Positions 53,384 to 61,244 of a stretch of DNA of 64,000 bases are shown here, in pieces (positions within the stretch are counted from its first letter, which is position 1; every line of letters begins with the position of its first letter). This stretch comes from JAUICS01 sp964384335 (GTDB lineage: Bacteria; Pseudomonadota; Alphaproteobacteria; Micavibrionales; Micavibrionaceae): contig CAYLKN010000007.1 in assembly GCA_964384335.1 (NCBI GenBank), forward strand, positions 13,203-77,202, in the 5' to 3' direction. The position numbers were made by a program, and so were the translations under genes. The notes beneath the pieces are model-generated. The model had not been told where the DNA came from. It saw nothing but the letters and a program-made list of their open reading frames with translations, and searched no databases.

Positions 53384-54232
53384 ATGTCTGACAAACCGGA
53401 TATTTTCAAAATTCTGCCCGGACGGAAGCCACTTGTAATGGGCGTTCTCAACGTTACGCCTGACAGCTTTTCCGATGGCGGTCTCCATTTCAGTCCGGAT
53501 GATGCTGCGGATCATGCCCGCAGACTTTTGAATGAGGGTGCAGATATAATAGATATTGGAGGCGAATCCACACGCCCCGGCGCAAAACCGGTTTCCCCCG
53601 AACAAGAACAGGAGCGGATACTTCCTGTTATACAGGCGCTGATGCCTTTAAAGCCTTTTATTTCTGTCGATACGCGTCATGCCGACACGATGAAAAAAGC
53701 TTTGGCCGCAGGTGCGAGCATGATCAATGACGTAACGGCACTGCAAAACTCACCCGAAAGCATGGACATTGCCGCACAGACAAATGTGCCTGTATGCCTT
53801 ATGCACATGCAGGGCAATCCGCAGACTATGCAGAACAATCCTGACTACCGGAACATAGTTCACGAAATAATGGAATTTTTTGTACAAAGGATTTCAGCAT
53901 GCGAGAAAGCGGGGATTGATCGAAAACGCCTTATTCTCGACCCTGGAATTGGATTCGGCAAGACGCTTGCCCACAACCTCGAAATAATCAGGAATATTGA
54001 TCGTTTTCACGAACTTGGATGCCCCGTTTTGATTGGCGCGTCACGCAAAAGCTTTATCGCCAGAATCGAGGAGGACGATGGATCCTGTGCTTCTCACGAA
54101 AGCGAGAGAAAAGGCGGCTCACTCGCCGCTGCCCTTTGGTGTACAGAAAAGAATGCCCATATTATAAGGGTGCACGATGTTTTCGAGACAAAACAAGCTT
54201 TACGGGTCTGGAAAGCACTTACAGAGCGATAG
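53384..54232 (+). CDS. folP: Dihydropteroate synthase
   Basis: A 282-residue TIM barrel that joins p-aminobenzoate to dihydropterin pyrophosphate for folate; it is the sulfonamide target. Signatures: VMGVLNVTPDSFSDGG, DIGGESTRPGAKPV, FISVDTRHADTMKKAL, CLMHMQGNPQTMQ, LILDPGIGFGKTLAHN and LIGASRKSFI. It starts 39 bp after the MepK-like gene. Its 3' end overlaps the convergent histidine phosphatase gene by 14 bp. Confidence 0.96.
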   Translation: MSDKPDIFKILPGRKPLVMGVLNVTPDSFSDGGLHFSPDDAADHARRLLNEGADIIDIGGESTRPGAKPVSPEQEQERILPVIQALMPLKPFISVDTRHADTMKKALAAGASMINDVTALQNSPESMDIAAQTNVPVCLMHMQGNPQTMQNNPDYRNIVHEIMEFFVQRISACEKAGIDRKRLILDPGIGFGKTLAHNLEIIRNIDRFHELGCPVLIGASRKSFIARIEEDDGSCASHESERKGGSLAAALWCTEKNAHIIRVHDVFETKQALRVWKALTER

Positions 54233-54869
54233 CCGTTCTTTGAAGGCTGGGACAAAACGGAGCACTGCTTTTGATAATCTTTCCATCAATAACGTCATAC
54301 TGCCAGACCTGCCAGGGGAATTCCGCATATGTATTAATTGCCTCGAAGTAATGAAGGTGGCAGTTCTGAACCAGACTGATGCCGTAGCTGTAGAGATAGC
54401 CAAGCGCATGGAAGGTCCCACCATGCGCGACAATGAGGGGCGGCTGATCATCATGGTTTTCAAGCAGGGTGCTTAACCCTTTCCGCACCCGGTCAACAAA
54501 TTCCTGTTCCCCTTCGCCGCTTTCTGAAAATATCCCTTTTTCAAGTTTCGGTATAACCTCATCCCATGTCAGACCGTTCCAGTCTCCCATTCTAATTTCC
54601 CGCAAATCTTCAATTAATGTAGTTTCAAGTTTAAGGTTCTGATTAAGGATTTCCGCAGTCTCAGCGGTGCGTTTCATCGGACTTGCGTATATACGTACCG
54701 GTTTCGGCGCTATTTTCTGAAGAACGGAAGCTATTAAACTTGCCTGACGCCGCCCTTTTTGAGTAAGTATACTTTCGTAATCTCCTCCGGCGGCGATATT
54801 TGCACGATTATCTTCGGTTTCTCCGTGTCTGATAAGATAAAAATCCTTAACCGGAAGCATGGCTCTCAT
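54219..54869 (-). CDS. Histidine phosphatase family protein (second of a pair)
   Basis: A 216-residue branch-1 phosphatase of the phosphoglycerate-mutase fold: the phospho-accepting His is in FYLIRHGETEDN, the second arginine in YASPMKRTAETAEILN, acid/base Glu in REIRMGDWNGL, and the second catalytic His in LIVAHGGTFHAL. Such enzymes act on sugar phosphates or cofactor intermediates (CobC-, GpmB-like); the substrate is unknown. I chose the ATG at 54869, which overlaps the preceding gene by 23 bp; ATG 54860 is an alternative. Confidence 0.83.
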   Translation of the reverse strand: MRAMLPVKDFYLIRHGETEDNRANIAAGGDYESILTQKGRRQASLIASVLQKIAPKPVRIYASPMKRTAETAEILNQNLKLETTLIEDLREIRMGDWNGLTWDEVIPKLEKGIFSESGEGEQEFVDRVRKGLSTLLENHDDQPPLIVAHGGTFHALGYLYSYGISLVQNCHLHYFEAINTYAEFPWQVWQYDVIDGKIIKSSAPFCPSLQRTAIAL

Positions 54870-55488
54870 TCTTGAAAAACTGATTAATAACTGAGTCTTC
54901 AAAGGCACATTTCTTGGTGTCAAATTCATAGACATCCCATGGGAAAGACGCGCTTTGTCCGCTCTCTGCTTTTTTAAAATAAAACAACACACCGTTAGGC
55001 GTATCATATTTTCCGGCACAATAATAATGGATAAAAGCCCTCAGAAACCCGCCGTGACCCACAATCATTGGCATTTTGTAAACGCATGCGGCCTCAAGCG
55101 CACGAAAAACTCGCTTCTGAAAGATTTCCAGTGTTTCTCCCCCGGGGGGATTAAGCCAGTGCTCCTCCCCATGAACCTGACGTACTGATTTCTTTGGTTT
55201 TCCCTGCAAATCGCCGTAATGTTGTTCTTTCAGGTCTTCGTGGCATTGAAGCGGTTTCTGAAAAACCTGATTCAGAATAATGGCGGTTTGCAGCGATCTC
55301 TTCAATCCGCTGTGCAAAATTACATCCGGCAAAGGCGTCAGGTTTTCAAGTACCCCGGAAATCTGCTTTATCTGATTTTCGCCGCCCAAAGTCAGAGGCG
55401 AATTCAGCTGACCGGCATAATATCCGTGGGCATTGGCTTCACTTTCTCCATGGCGAATGAAATAAAAAGACTTAATGGTTTCAAGCAT
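54847..55488 (-). CDS. Histidine phosphatase family protein (first of a pair)
   Basis: A 213-residue member of the same fold: FYFIRHGESEANAHG, HSGLKRSLQTAIILNQ, EQHYGDLQG and MIVGHGGFLRAFIHYY. It resembles the gene it overlaps in layout but is clearly diverged, so the two are an old duplication or distinct recruits. The ATG at 55488 gives the usual short lead before the RHGE motif; an upstream in-frame start at 55509 is possible. Tandem 12-bp repeats lie about 55-90 bp upstream. Confidence 0.82.
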   Translation of the reverse strand: MLETIKSFYFIRHGESEANAHGYYAGQLNSPLTLGGENQIKQISGVLENLTPLPDVILHSGLKRSLQTAIILNQVFQKPLQCHEDLKEQHYGDLQGKPKKSVRQVHGEEHWLNPPGGETLEIFQKRVFRALEAACVYKMPMIVGHGGFLRAFIHYYCAGKYDTPNGVLFYFKKAESGQSASFPWDVYEFDTKKCAFEDSVINQFFKNESHASG

Positions 55489-55544
55489 AAAAATATAATG
55501 GCCCAGCATCCATCAAAATGCAAACACGCTTTGTCTGTCATCAT

Positions 55545-55580
55545 AATGCCCGGGACAATGACCGGGATAATGACCGTGCA
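55545..55580. repeat. Three tandem 12-bp repeats
   Basis: Units AATGCCCGGGAC, AATGACCGGGAT and AATGACCGTGCA lie head to tail in the 98-bp gap between asd and the histidine phosphatase pair. They are 57 bp or more upstream of the phosphatase start and could be binding sites or slippage products. Confidence 0.6.
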
Positions 55581-55586
55581 GCCGCA

Positions 55587-56600
55587 TTATCTGAATTTTT
55601 CTTTTATAAGCAATTCGGCAATCTGAACGGCATTTAAGGCAGCACCTTTACGAAGGTTATCCGAAACGCACCAGAAATTAAGACCGTTTTCAACAGAAGG
55701 ATCTTCCTTTACACGGCTTATAAAAACGCTGTCTTCCCCCTTAATCTCTGCCGGCGTTACATATTCAAGATCCGTTTCCTGATCGATGACCTGGACGCCT
55801 TTCGCATTAGTCCATAGCCTGATTGCGTCTTCGCGGGATATTTCATTTTCACACTCAATATTCACCATTTCCGCATGACCGATAAAAACGGGCACCCGAA
55901 CACAGTTCGCGCAGACCTTTATCGCGGTATCGAGTATTTTTTTTGTTTCAACAACCATTTTCCATTCTTCTTTGGTCGAATGGTCATCCATAAACCTGTC
56001 TATCTGAGGAATAACATTAAAAGCAATCTGTTTCGGATATTCCTCCGGTTTTGGTTTTTCATTCATGTAAATTTTTCGTGTCTGGTTAAAAAGCTCGTCC
56101 ATTGCCGTCTTTCCGGACCCTGAAACCGACTGGTAGGTTGAAACAACAACACGCCTGATTTTTGCAACATTATGGATAGGTTTAAGCGCAACCACCATCT
56201 GAATGGTAGAGCAGTTGGGATTGGCAATGATATTCTTATTTTTGAATGTCTTCAGGGCCTCCGGGTTTACTTCCGGTACAATAAGGGGAACATCGGGATC
56301 CATTCTGAAATGACTTGTATTATCAATAACCACAGCTCCTGCTTTTGCCGCTTTGGGAGCAAATTCCGCCGATATTTTCGCACCTGGTGATGAAAGAACG
56401 ATATCCGCCAGCTTAAAATCAAATTTTGATAAGTCCTGTATTTTCAAATTCTGATCGCCGAAGGAGACCTCTTTTCCTACAGATCGTTCCGAAGCCAGGG
56501 CATAGATGTTATCAACAGGGAATTCCCTTTCATTCAGGATGGATATGACTTCCCGTCCAACGTTACCCGTTGCCCCGACAACTGCAATGTTATATCCCAT
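55587..56600 (-). CDS. asd: Aspartate-semialdehyde dehydrogenase
   Basis: A 337-residue NADPH enzyme for lysine, threonine, methionine and diaminopimelate synthesis. It has the nucleotide loop VVGATGNVGREVISIL, the catalytic Cys in IIANPNCSTIQMVVAL, SVSGSGKTAMDEL and the substrate Arg/His segment CVRVPVFIGHAEMVNIE. Complete. It is divergent from the histidine kinase gene across 121 AT-rich bases. Confidence 0.96.
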   Translation of the reverse strand: MGYNIAVVGATGNVGREVISILNEREFPVDNIYALASERSVGKEVSFGDQNLKIQDLSKFDFKLADIVLSSPGAKISAEFAPKAAKAGAVVIDNTSHFRMDPDVPLIVPEVNPEALKTFKNKNIIANPNCSTIQMVVALKPIHNVAKIRRVVVSTYQSVSGSGKTAMDELFNQTRKIYMNEKPKPEEYPKQIAFNVIPQIDRFMDDHSTKEEWKMVVETKKILDTAIKVCANCVRVPVFIGHAEMVNIECENEISREDAIRLWTNAKGVQVIDQETDLEYVTPAEIKGEDSVFISRVKEDPSVENGLNFWCVSDNLRKGAALNAVQIAELLIKEKFR

Positions 56601-56721
56601 AAAATTTACCCGCCGTTAAAAGATATGATTTATATTTTAAGAAATAATACATTATTTTAAAGTATGTTAAATTCAAGCTGTATTTAATTTTCAATAAAAA
56701 AACAATCTACGGTATAGATCT

Positions 56722-59091
56722 TTGAAAAGAATATTACCATCGCAAGATTTTTCTTTTTACGATTCTGTTCCTGTCGGGGTCATGGTTGTTTCCGGCAGCG
56801 ATATGGAGCTTAAAGTCATTTACCTAAACCGCACAATGATGAAACTTATAAGGGGTAAGGACGGGGAAACATATCTTAACCAAAACCTTGAAAATATCTG
56901 GCCAAACAAAAATATGTTCACGCTGGCGAACAAGCTTAAAAAGGGATCGGCGCCGGATGACGTTATTTTACCTGCTTTTGATGAAAATGATGAAACGATC
57001 ACAGTGAATGAAAAAAAATGGGTAAAACTGACCATTCAAGATCTTAATTCAGGCAATGATAAACTTTATGCCCTTTGGGCCATAGACATTTCAGCCAGTA
57101 AAATTGCCGAGGAAAAACTCAAAAAGGCAGTTGAGGAAGCTGACGCCGCCGCACAGATGAAAGCCAATTTTTTGGCAACTATGAGTCATGAAATTCGTAC
57201 GCCGCTTCAGTCCGTTTACGGTCTTTTGGAACTTATCGGAGATGAAAATCCCTCGGCCGCTATCTCGGACATGGTTCAAACGGCGAAAACGGCTGCCAGC
57301 GGTCTTTTGGAAATACTTGACGATATTCTGGATATTGCCAAAATCGATGCTGACAGGATGGAGCTCGATAACTTTGAAGTGCCTGTAAGAACACTGGCAG
57401 GTGGTGTAATTGAAGCTTTGCATGCCAGATTTCTCGATAAAAAAGTCAAAGCCAGGGAAGAAATAGAATCCGGTGTACCACCGGTAGTTTTTGGTGATCC
57501 GACACGTCTGCGCCAGATCCTTATGAATCTCCTTGGTAATGCGATGAAATTTACGGAGAAGGGATCCGTTACCTTAAAAATAACGACCCGTTCCGAAGAA
57601 CTGGAAGCCGTGGACGATCAAATCATACTGCGCTTTGAAATTATCGATACAGGCATAGGGATGAGTGACCAGACACTTGCGCGTCTGTTTACACCGTTCT
57701 CTCAGGCCGACAACTCAACTTCAAGACAATTCGGCGGTACCGGTCTTGGATTGTCCATATGCAAAAAACTTGTCGAACTGATGGACGGAAAAATCGGCGC
57801 CAGAAGCAAAGAGGGGGAAGGATCAACCTTCTGGTTTGAAATACCCACGGCAAGCGTCAGCGTGGATGCAACCGTTCTCAAGCTGCCCAAACTGGACGGG
57901 CTTTCAGTACTGTCTCTTGAAGACCACCCAAAAGGCGCCAAGGAAATCGTAAATTCACTGAACTCCATGGGCGCACAGGTTGAACATTGCTCAACTATTG
58001 AAGAGGCGAAGGATCTTGTCTCTAAAAGACCCTTTGATGTTGCAATTGTTGACCAGGGCCTCCCGGACGGGCTTGGTATAGATTTTATAAAATATCTAAT
58101 GAAACTCAGACCCTCTACAGGACTGATTATGTATACCGTGAGGGATGATTTCGGGTTGCAGCAGACGTTGAAAACGATCGGCGTTAAATATCTGTCAAAA
58201 CCTGCCAGTCGTCTGGGGTTGGGAGAAGCCGTCAAGGAAGTTGCAATTACACCCGTTAATACCAATATTGACGGACCACGGAAAATACTGATCGCCGAAG
58301 ACACACCAAGCGTACAGGACGTCCTTAAAAGACAAATGAAAAAACTGGGACACGATGCCACTTTTGTGGACAATGGAGAACAGGCCCTGAAAGAACTTAC
58401 GAAGGAAAATTACGGCCTGGTAATCACGGATCTGCATATGCCGAAAATGGACGGGTACGAGCTTATTAAAAACATACGCCTGTGGGAAAAAGAAAAATCC
58501 GTTAATGCAGAGGAAGAGCCAGTCCGTCTGCCGGTCATTGTCCTGACTGCAGACGTACAGCTGGCCCACAGGGAAGTGTACATGCGGCACGGGTTTGATG
58601 AGTGTCTTCTGAAACCCGTTACAATGGGTCAGTTGACCAGAATGCTTATGCGATGGGGACTGGCGAGCGAAGAAATAAGCCTTGAAGAACAGGAAGAGAT
58701 TAAGGAAAAAGAAAAAGAAGCCGATACTCAAAAGGATGAAGATCCGGTCAATATCCATCAGATTTCCAAAATGATCGGTGGAGATGAGGACCAGGCCATA
58801 GAAATGCTGTCCATGTTTGTGAACATGACCACGCCTCTTCTCGATGAAATTTCAGAGGCCAGTGATAATAATGATTTTCATAAACTTAAAGATAGTGCGC
58901 ACAGTCTTAAAGGCGCCGCACGGTCTGCCTGTGCTGAAAAACTCGGAAATCTGAGTGCAAATTTACAGGAAAGTGCGGAAAAAGGATGTAAAGATACGCA
59001 ACTGGTTAAAAATGTTCTCGATGAATTTGAACGGGTACGCGTGCAAGTCAGCACCCTGAAGTCTGAAAAACAAACTGAGGATGCCGTGTAA
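56722..59091 (+). CDS. Soluble hybrid histidine kinase with HPt domain
   Basis: A 789-residue sensor kinase without membrane helices. Order: PAS-like sensor (about 10-130), HisKA with H156 (FLATMSHEIRTPLQ), HATPase (MNLLGNAMKFTEKG, FGGTGLGLSICKKL), receiver 1 (LEDHPKGA...VAIVDQGLPDG), receiver 2 (ILIAEDTPSV...LVITDLHMPKMDGYEL...LLKPVTMGQL) and a C-terminal HPt (KLKDSAHSLKGAARSACAEKLG). The layout is like BarA/EvgS phosphorelay kinases, but cytoplasmic. Start is TTG at 56722. Receiver 1 is less canonical. Candidate target: the sigma-54 regulator at 62.1 kb. Confidence 0.9.
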   Translation: MKRILPSQDFSFYDSVPVGVMVVSGSDMELKVIYLNRTMMKLIRGKDGETYLNQNLENIWPNKNMFTLANKLKKGSAPDDVILPAFDENDETITVNEKKWVKLTIQDLNSGNDKLYALWAIDISASKIAEEKLKKAVEEADAAAQMKANFLATMSHEIRTPLQSVYGLLELIGDENPSAAISDMVQTAKTAASGLLEILDDILDIAKIDADRMELDNFEVPVRTLAGGVIEALHARFLDKKVKAREEIESGVPPVVFGDPTRLRQILMNLLGNAMKFTEKGSVTLKITTRSEELEAVDDQIILRFEIIDTGIGMSDQTLARLFTPFSQADNSTSRQFGGTGLGLSICKKLVELMDGKIGARSKEGEGSTFWFEIPTASVSVDATVLKLPKLDGLSVLSLEDHPKGAKEIVNSLNSMGAQVEHCSTIEEAKDLVSKRPFDVAIVDQGLPDGLGIDFIKYLMKLRPSTGLIMYTVRDDFGLQQTLKTIGVKYLSKPASRLGLGEAVKEVAITPVNTNIDGPRKILIAEDTPSVQDVLKRQMKKLGHDATFVDNGEQALKELTKENYGLVITDLHMPKMDGYELIKNIRLWEKEKSVNAEEEPVRLPVIVLTADVQLAHREVYMRHGFDECLLKPVTMGQLTRMLMRWGLASEEISLEEQEEIKEKEKEADTQKDEDPVNIHQISKMIGGDEDQAIEMLSMFVNMTTPLLDEISEASDNNDFHKLKDSAHSLKGAARSACAEKLGNLSANLQESAEKGCKDTQLVKNVLDEFERVRVQVSTLKSEKQTEDAV

Positions 59092-59123
59092 AACATCCAT
59101 AACAAAGGGGTATTAGAAGAGGA

Positions 59124-60722
59124 CTATAAATCGAGTAAAAGCCTCTGAGGATCTTCAATCGCCTCTTTTATTTTTACAAGAAATGTTACTGCTTCCTTTC
59201 CGTCAACCAGGCGATGGTCATAACTAAGTGCAACATACATCATCGGACGGGCGGCAATGGATCCGTCCTGCATGACGACGGGTCTCTGCTGTATCTTATG
59301 CATACCCAGAATTCCAGTCTGCGGTGGATTCAAAATTGGTGTGGAGAGCAGTGACCCGAAAATTCCGCCATTTGTAATAGTAAAGGTACCTCCAGTCATT
59401 TCGCTCATCGACAGTTTTCCGTCCCGCGCCTTTGCTCCGAGATCCATAATATCCTTTTCGATCTGTGCCATGGATTTATCATCACAGTTTCTTACGACAG
59501 GCACGACCAGCCCATGAGGGGTACTGACGGCAACGCTGATATTGTAGTAATTCTTGTATACGATTTCTTCACCATCTATTTCCGCATTTACAGCTGGAAT
59601 ATCCTGTAATGCGTTTACGGCCGCCTTGACGAAAAAAGACATAAACCCAAGTTTTACGCCGTGTTTTTTTTCAAAGCCATCCTTATAGGTTTTCCTGACC
59701 TCCATAACCGCAGACATATCGACTTCATTGAAAGTTGTCAGCATTGCGGCGGAGTTTTGCGCTTCTTTCAATCTGCGCGCAATGATCTGGCGCAGCTTCG
59801 TCATTTTTACGCGCTCTTCTTTTTTATCCGCTTTGTGATCGTAAGTGGTATTCGTCACGGAACCGTCCTGTACCGGATGTGTCGAGATGGCTTTGGGTGC
59901 CGGGATGTCTCCCGCTTCTGCAGTTTTATCCATAAAATTTATAACATCTTCTTTTGTAACTCTGCCGTCTTTCCCGCTTCCTTTTATTTTTTGATAATCA
60001 AGGTCGTTGTCTTCAATCATTTTTCGCGCTGCGGGCGAAAGATGGCCATCCCCCGGATTTTTGCCGTTGCCGTCCTTAATTTCAGGGTCTTGTTTTCTGG
60101 AAGCATTCTGGGAAGAAGCAGTACCTGTATCGTTTGTGTTGTTTTCCTGTTGGCCCGCGCCGCTGCCAACTTCGATATGCGCGATAACTGTTTCAATTTC
60201 AACCGTATCTCCCGACTGCACCAGTATTTTTTTCAGAATACCCGAGTTTGAGCAATTGACCTCCATCGTGGCCTTATCAGTTTCAAGCTCCGCCAGTGGT
60301 TCATCTTTGCTTACACTATCACCTTCTTTTTTAAGCCACTGGGCGATCGTGGCTTCACTGACTGACTCCCCAAGTGAGGGGACCTTGACTTCCTCGATGT
60401 GTTTACTGCCTGCGTCGTTTTTAGTATCAGAAGCGTCGGATTGAGTAGTTTTCGCTTTTTCAGCCGGGGCACTGTCATTCGCCGCCGCACCTTGTTCAAC
60501 CTGACCCAGAATTGTGCCAACATTAACGGTTTCGCCTTCTTTGACCTGGATTTTGGAAATAACTCCGGATTCAGGAGCGTTGACTTCCAGTGTAACCTTG
60601 TCCGTTTCAAGCTCGACAACAGGTTCGTCAGCCTTTACGGCCTCACCTTCTTTTTTTAACCATTGTGCAATTGTTGCTTCGCTAACGGATTCTCCTAATG
60701 AAGGAACTTTGATTTCTGACAT
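59124..60722 (-). CDS. odhB: 2-oxoglutarate dehydrogenase E2 with two lipoyl domains
   Basis: A 532-residue dihydrolipoyl succinyltransferase. Two lipoyl domains (about 2-76 and 111-187) carry the lipoylated Lys in ELETDKVTLEVNAP (K42) and ELETDKATMEVNCS (K150). A peripheral-subunit-binding domain (LSPAARKMIEDNDLDYQKIKGSGKDGRVTKEDV) and the catalytic core with MMYVALSYDHRLVDGKEAVTFLVKI follow. The ending LLLDL is typical of SucB. Usual proteobacterial SucB has one lipoyl domain. sucA is not adjacent; the gene stands alone, preceded by a possible RNA element. Confidence 0.92.
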   Translation of the reverse strand: MSEIKVPSLGESVSEATIAQWLKKEGEAVKADEPVVELETDKVTLEVNAPESGVISKIQVKEGETVNVGTILGQVEQGAAANDSAPAEKAKTTQSDASDTKNDAGSKHIEEVKVPSLGESVSEATIAQWLKKEGDSVSKDEPLAELETDKATMEVNCSNSGILKKILVQSGDTVEIETVIAHIEVGSGAGQQENNTNDTGTASSQNASRKQDPEIKDGNGKNPGDGHLSPAARKMIEDNDLDYQKIKGSGKDGRVTKEDVINFMDKTAEAGDIPAPKAISTHPVQDGSVTNTTYDHKADKKEERVKMTKLRQIIARRLKEAQNSAAMLTTFNEVDMSAVMEVRKTYKDGFEKKHGVKLGFMSFFVKAAVNALQDIPAVNAEIDGEEIVYKNYYNISVAVSTPHGLVVPVVRNCDDKSMAQIEKDIMDLGAKARDGKLSMSEMTGGTFTITNGGIFGSLLSTPILNPPQTGILGMHKIQQRPVVMQDGSIAARPMMYVALSYDHRLVDGKEAVTFLVKIKEAIEDPQRLLLDL

Positions 60723-60820
60723 TAATGCCTCTATTTAACGGATTTATATTTTTATAAGCATAATCTGTAATGTTTACAGATTAAAATCAATTCAGAAAAT
60801 ATAAACTTTGGCAAAGATTA

Positions 60821-60977
60821 AAAAAAAGCGGCTGCCAGATAAACTGGCAGCCTAGTTTGTGCGTGTGGGGTTATTCCGTTTTTATGCCTGCTATCAGGAC
60901 TCGCTATAAAAAATTAATATTTTAACACATTGCCTCTTTATTATCCGCAGTTTGCCCTTTGAATGACTGCTCTTATA
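60821..60977 (-). ncRNA. Candidate small RNA or attenuated leader upstream of odhB
   Basis: On the minus strand a -35-like TTGCAT (61008-61013) and -10-like TATGAT (60984-60989), 18 bp apart, would start an RNA near 60977. It would fold a GCAGT/ACTGC hairpin, a small CCTG-ATAG-CAGG hairpin, and end at the GGCTGCCAG/CTGGCAGCC terminator followed by T residues: about 155 bases. No gene needs this terminator otherwise, as nothing lies upstream on this strand. It could be a free small RNA or a premature-termination leader of odhB. Confidence 0.4.
60830..60852 (-). terminator. Intrinsic terminator 108 bp upstream of odhB
   Basis: Perfect 9-bp stem GGCTGCCAG / CTGGCAGCC with a 5-base loop; on the minus strand GC then eight or nine T residues follow. 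Strong by eye. Its place ahead of odhB, not after a gene, is what makes it notable. Confidence 0.75.
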
Positions 60978-60979
60978 TT
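60952..60979 (+). promoter_or_regulatory. Possible plus-strand promoter for the BI-1 gene
   Basis: TTGCCC at 60952 and TATATT at 60974 are spaced 16 bp. Transcription from here would give a leader of about 260 bases that includes the alternative hairpins at 61077-61135. The element overlaps the predicted start of the minus-strand RNA, so the two could compete. Confidence 0.35.
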
Positions 60980-61076
60980 CAAGATCATAGCCCGGACGGC
61001 CGGATCAATGCAAATTTCTTGTAAGGGTCTGATTATAAATAATTTTTTTGAGGTGGATTTTAGTGAGGTGGCGTAA

Positions 61077-61135
61077 TGATAAAACCGGACCATAACCTTG
61101 CAGCGGCGCGTTTTATCAGTCTTCTACCCTGATAA
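61077..61135 (+). promoter_or_regulatory. Switch-like leader with mutually exclusive hairpins
   Basis: TGATAAAAC (61077-61085) pairs perfectly with GTTTTATCA (61110-61118), and TTATCAG (61113-61119) pairs perfectly with CTGATAA (61129-61135). The middle arm is shared, so only one hairpin can form at a time. This is the layout of a riboswitch or protein-responsive leader, about 110 bases ahead of the Bax-inhibitor-1 start. A conserved ybhL leader RNA is described for rhizobial members of this gene family; whether this is related is unknown. Confidence 0.4.
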
Positions 61136-61244
61136 TGAACACATGAGAAAGATTTTCCCAGAAAAGAAAACTTGAAACTATGCTATTGACCAAATAGTTT
61201 ATATAATAATTTATTATATTGTAAAAAACCAAGGAGTTCGAAAT

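Larger units (their letters stand above)
60723..61244. other. 522-bp noncoding region between odhB and the BI-1 gene
   Basis: I find no convincing open reading frame here. It holds, from left to right, the odhB upstream region, a minus-strand terminator-type hairpin, overlapping divergent promoter-like elements, and a plus-strand leader with mutually exclusive hairpins. These parts are listed separately. Confidence 0.6.

Noticed and set aside
56657..56670. CtrA box before the histidine kinase gene
   Set aside because: TTAA repeats are 6, not 7, bases apart, in a very AT-rich gap.
60821..60977. 6S RNA gene
   Set aside because: The length is right, but the 5' and 3' ends do not pair into a long closing stem with a central bubble; the 3' end is a self-contained terminator.
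61186..61207. Promoter TTGACC / TATAAT just before the BI-1 gene
   Set aside because: The spacing is only 10 bp; other -10 choices give 23 bp.
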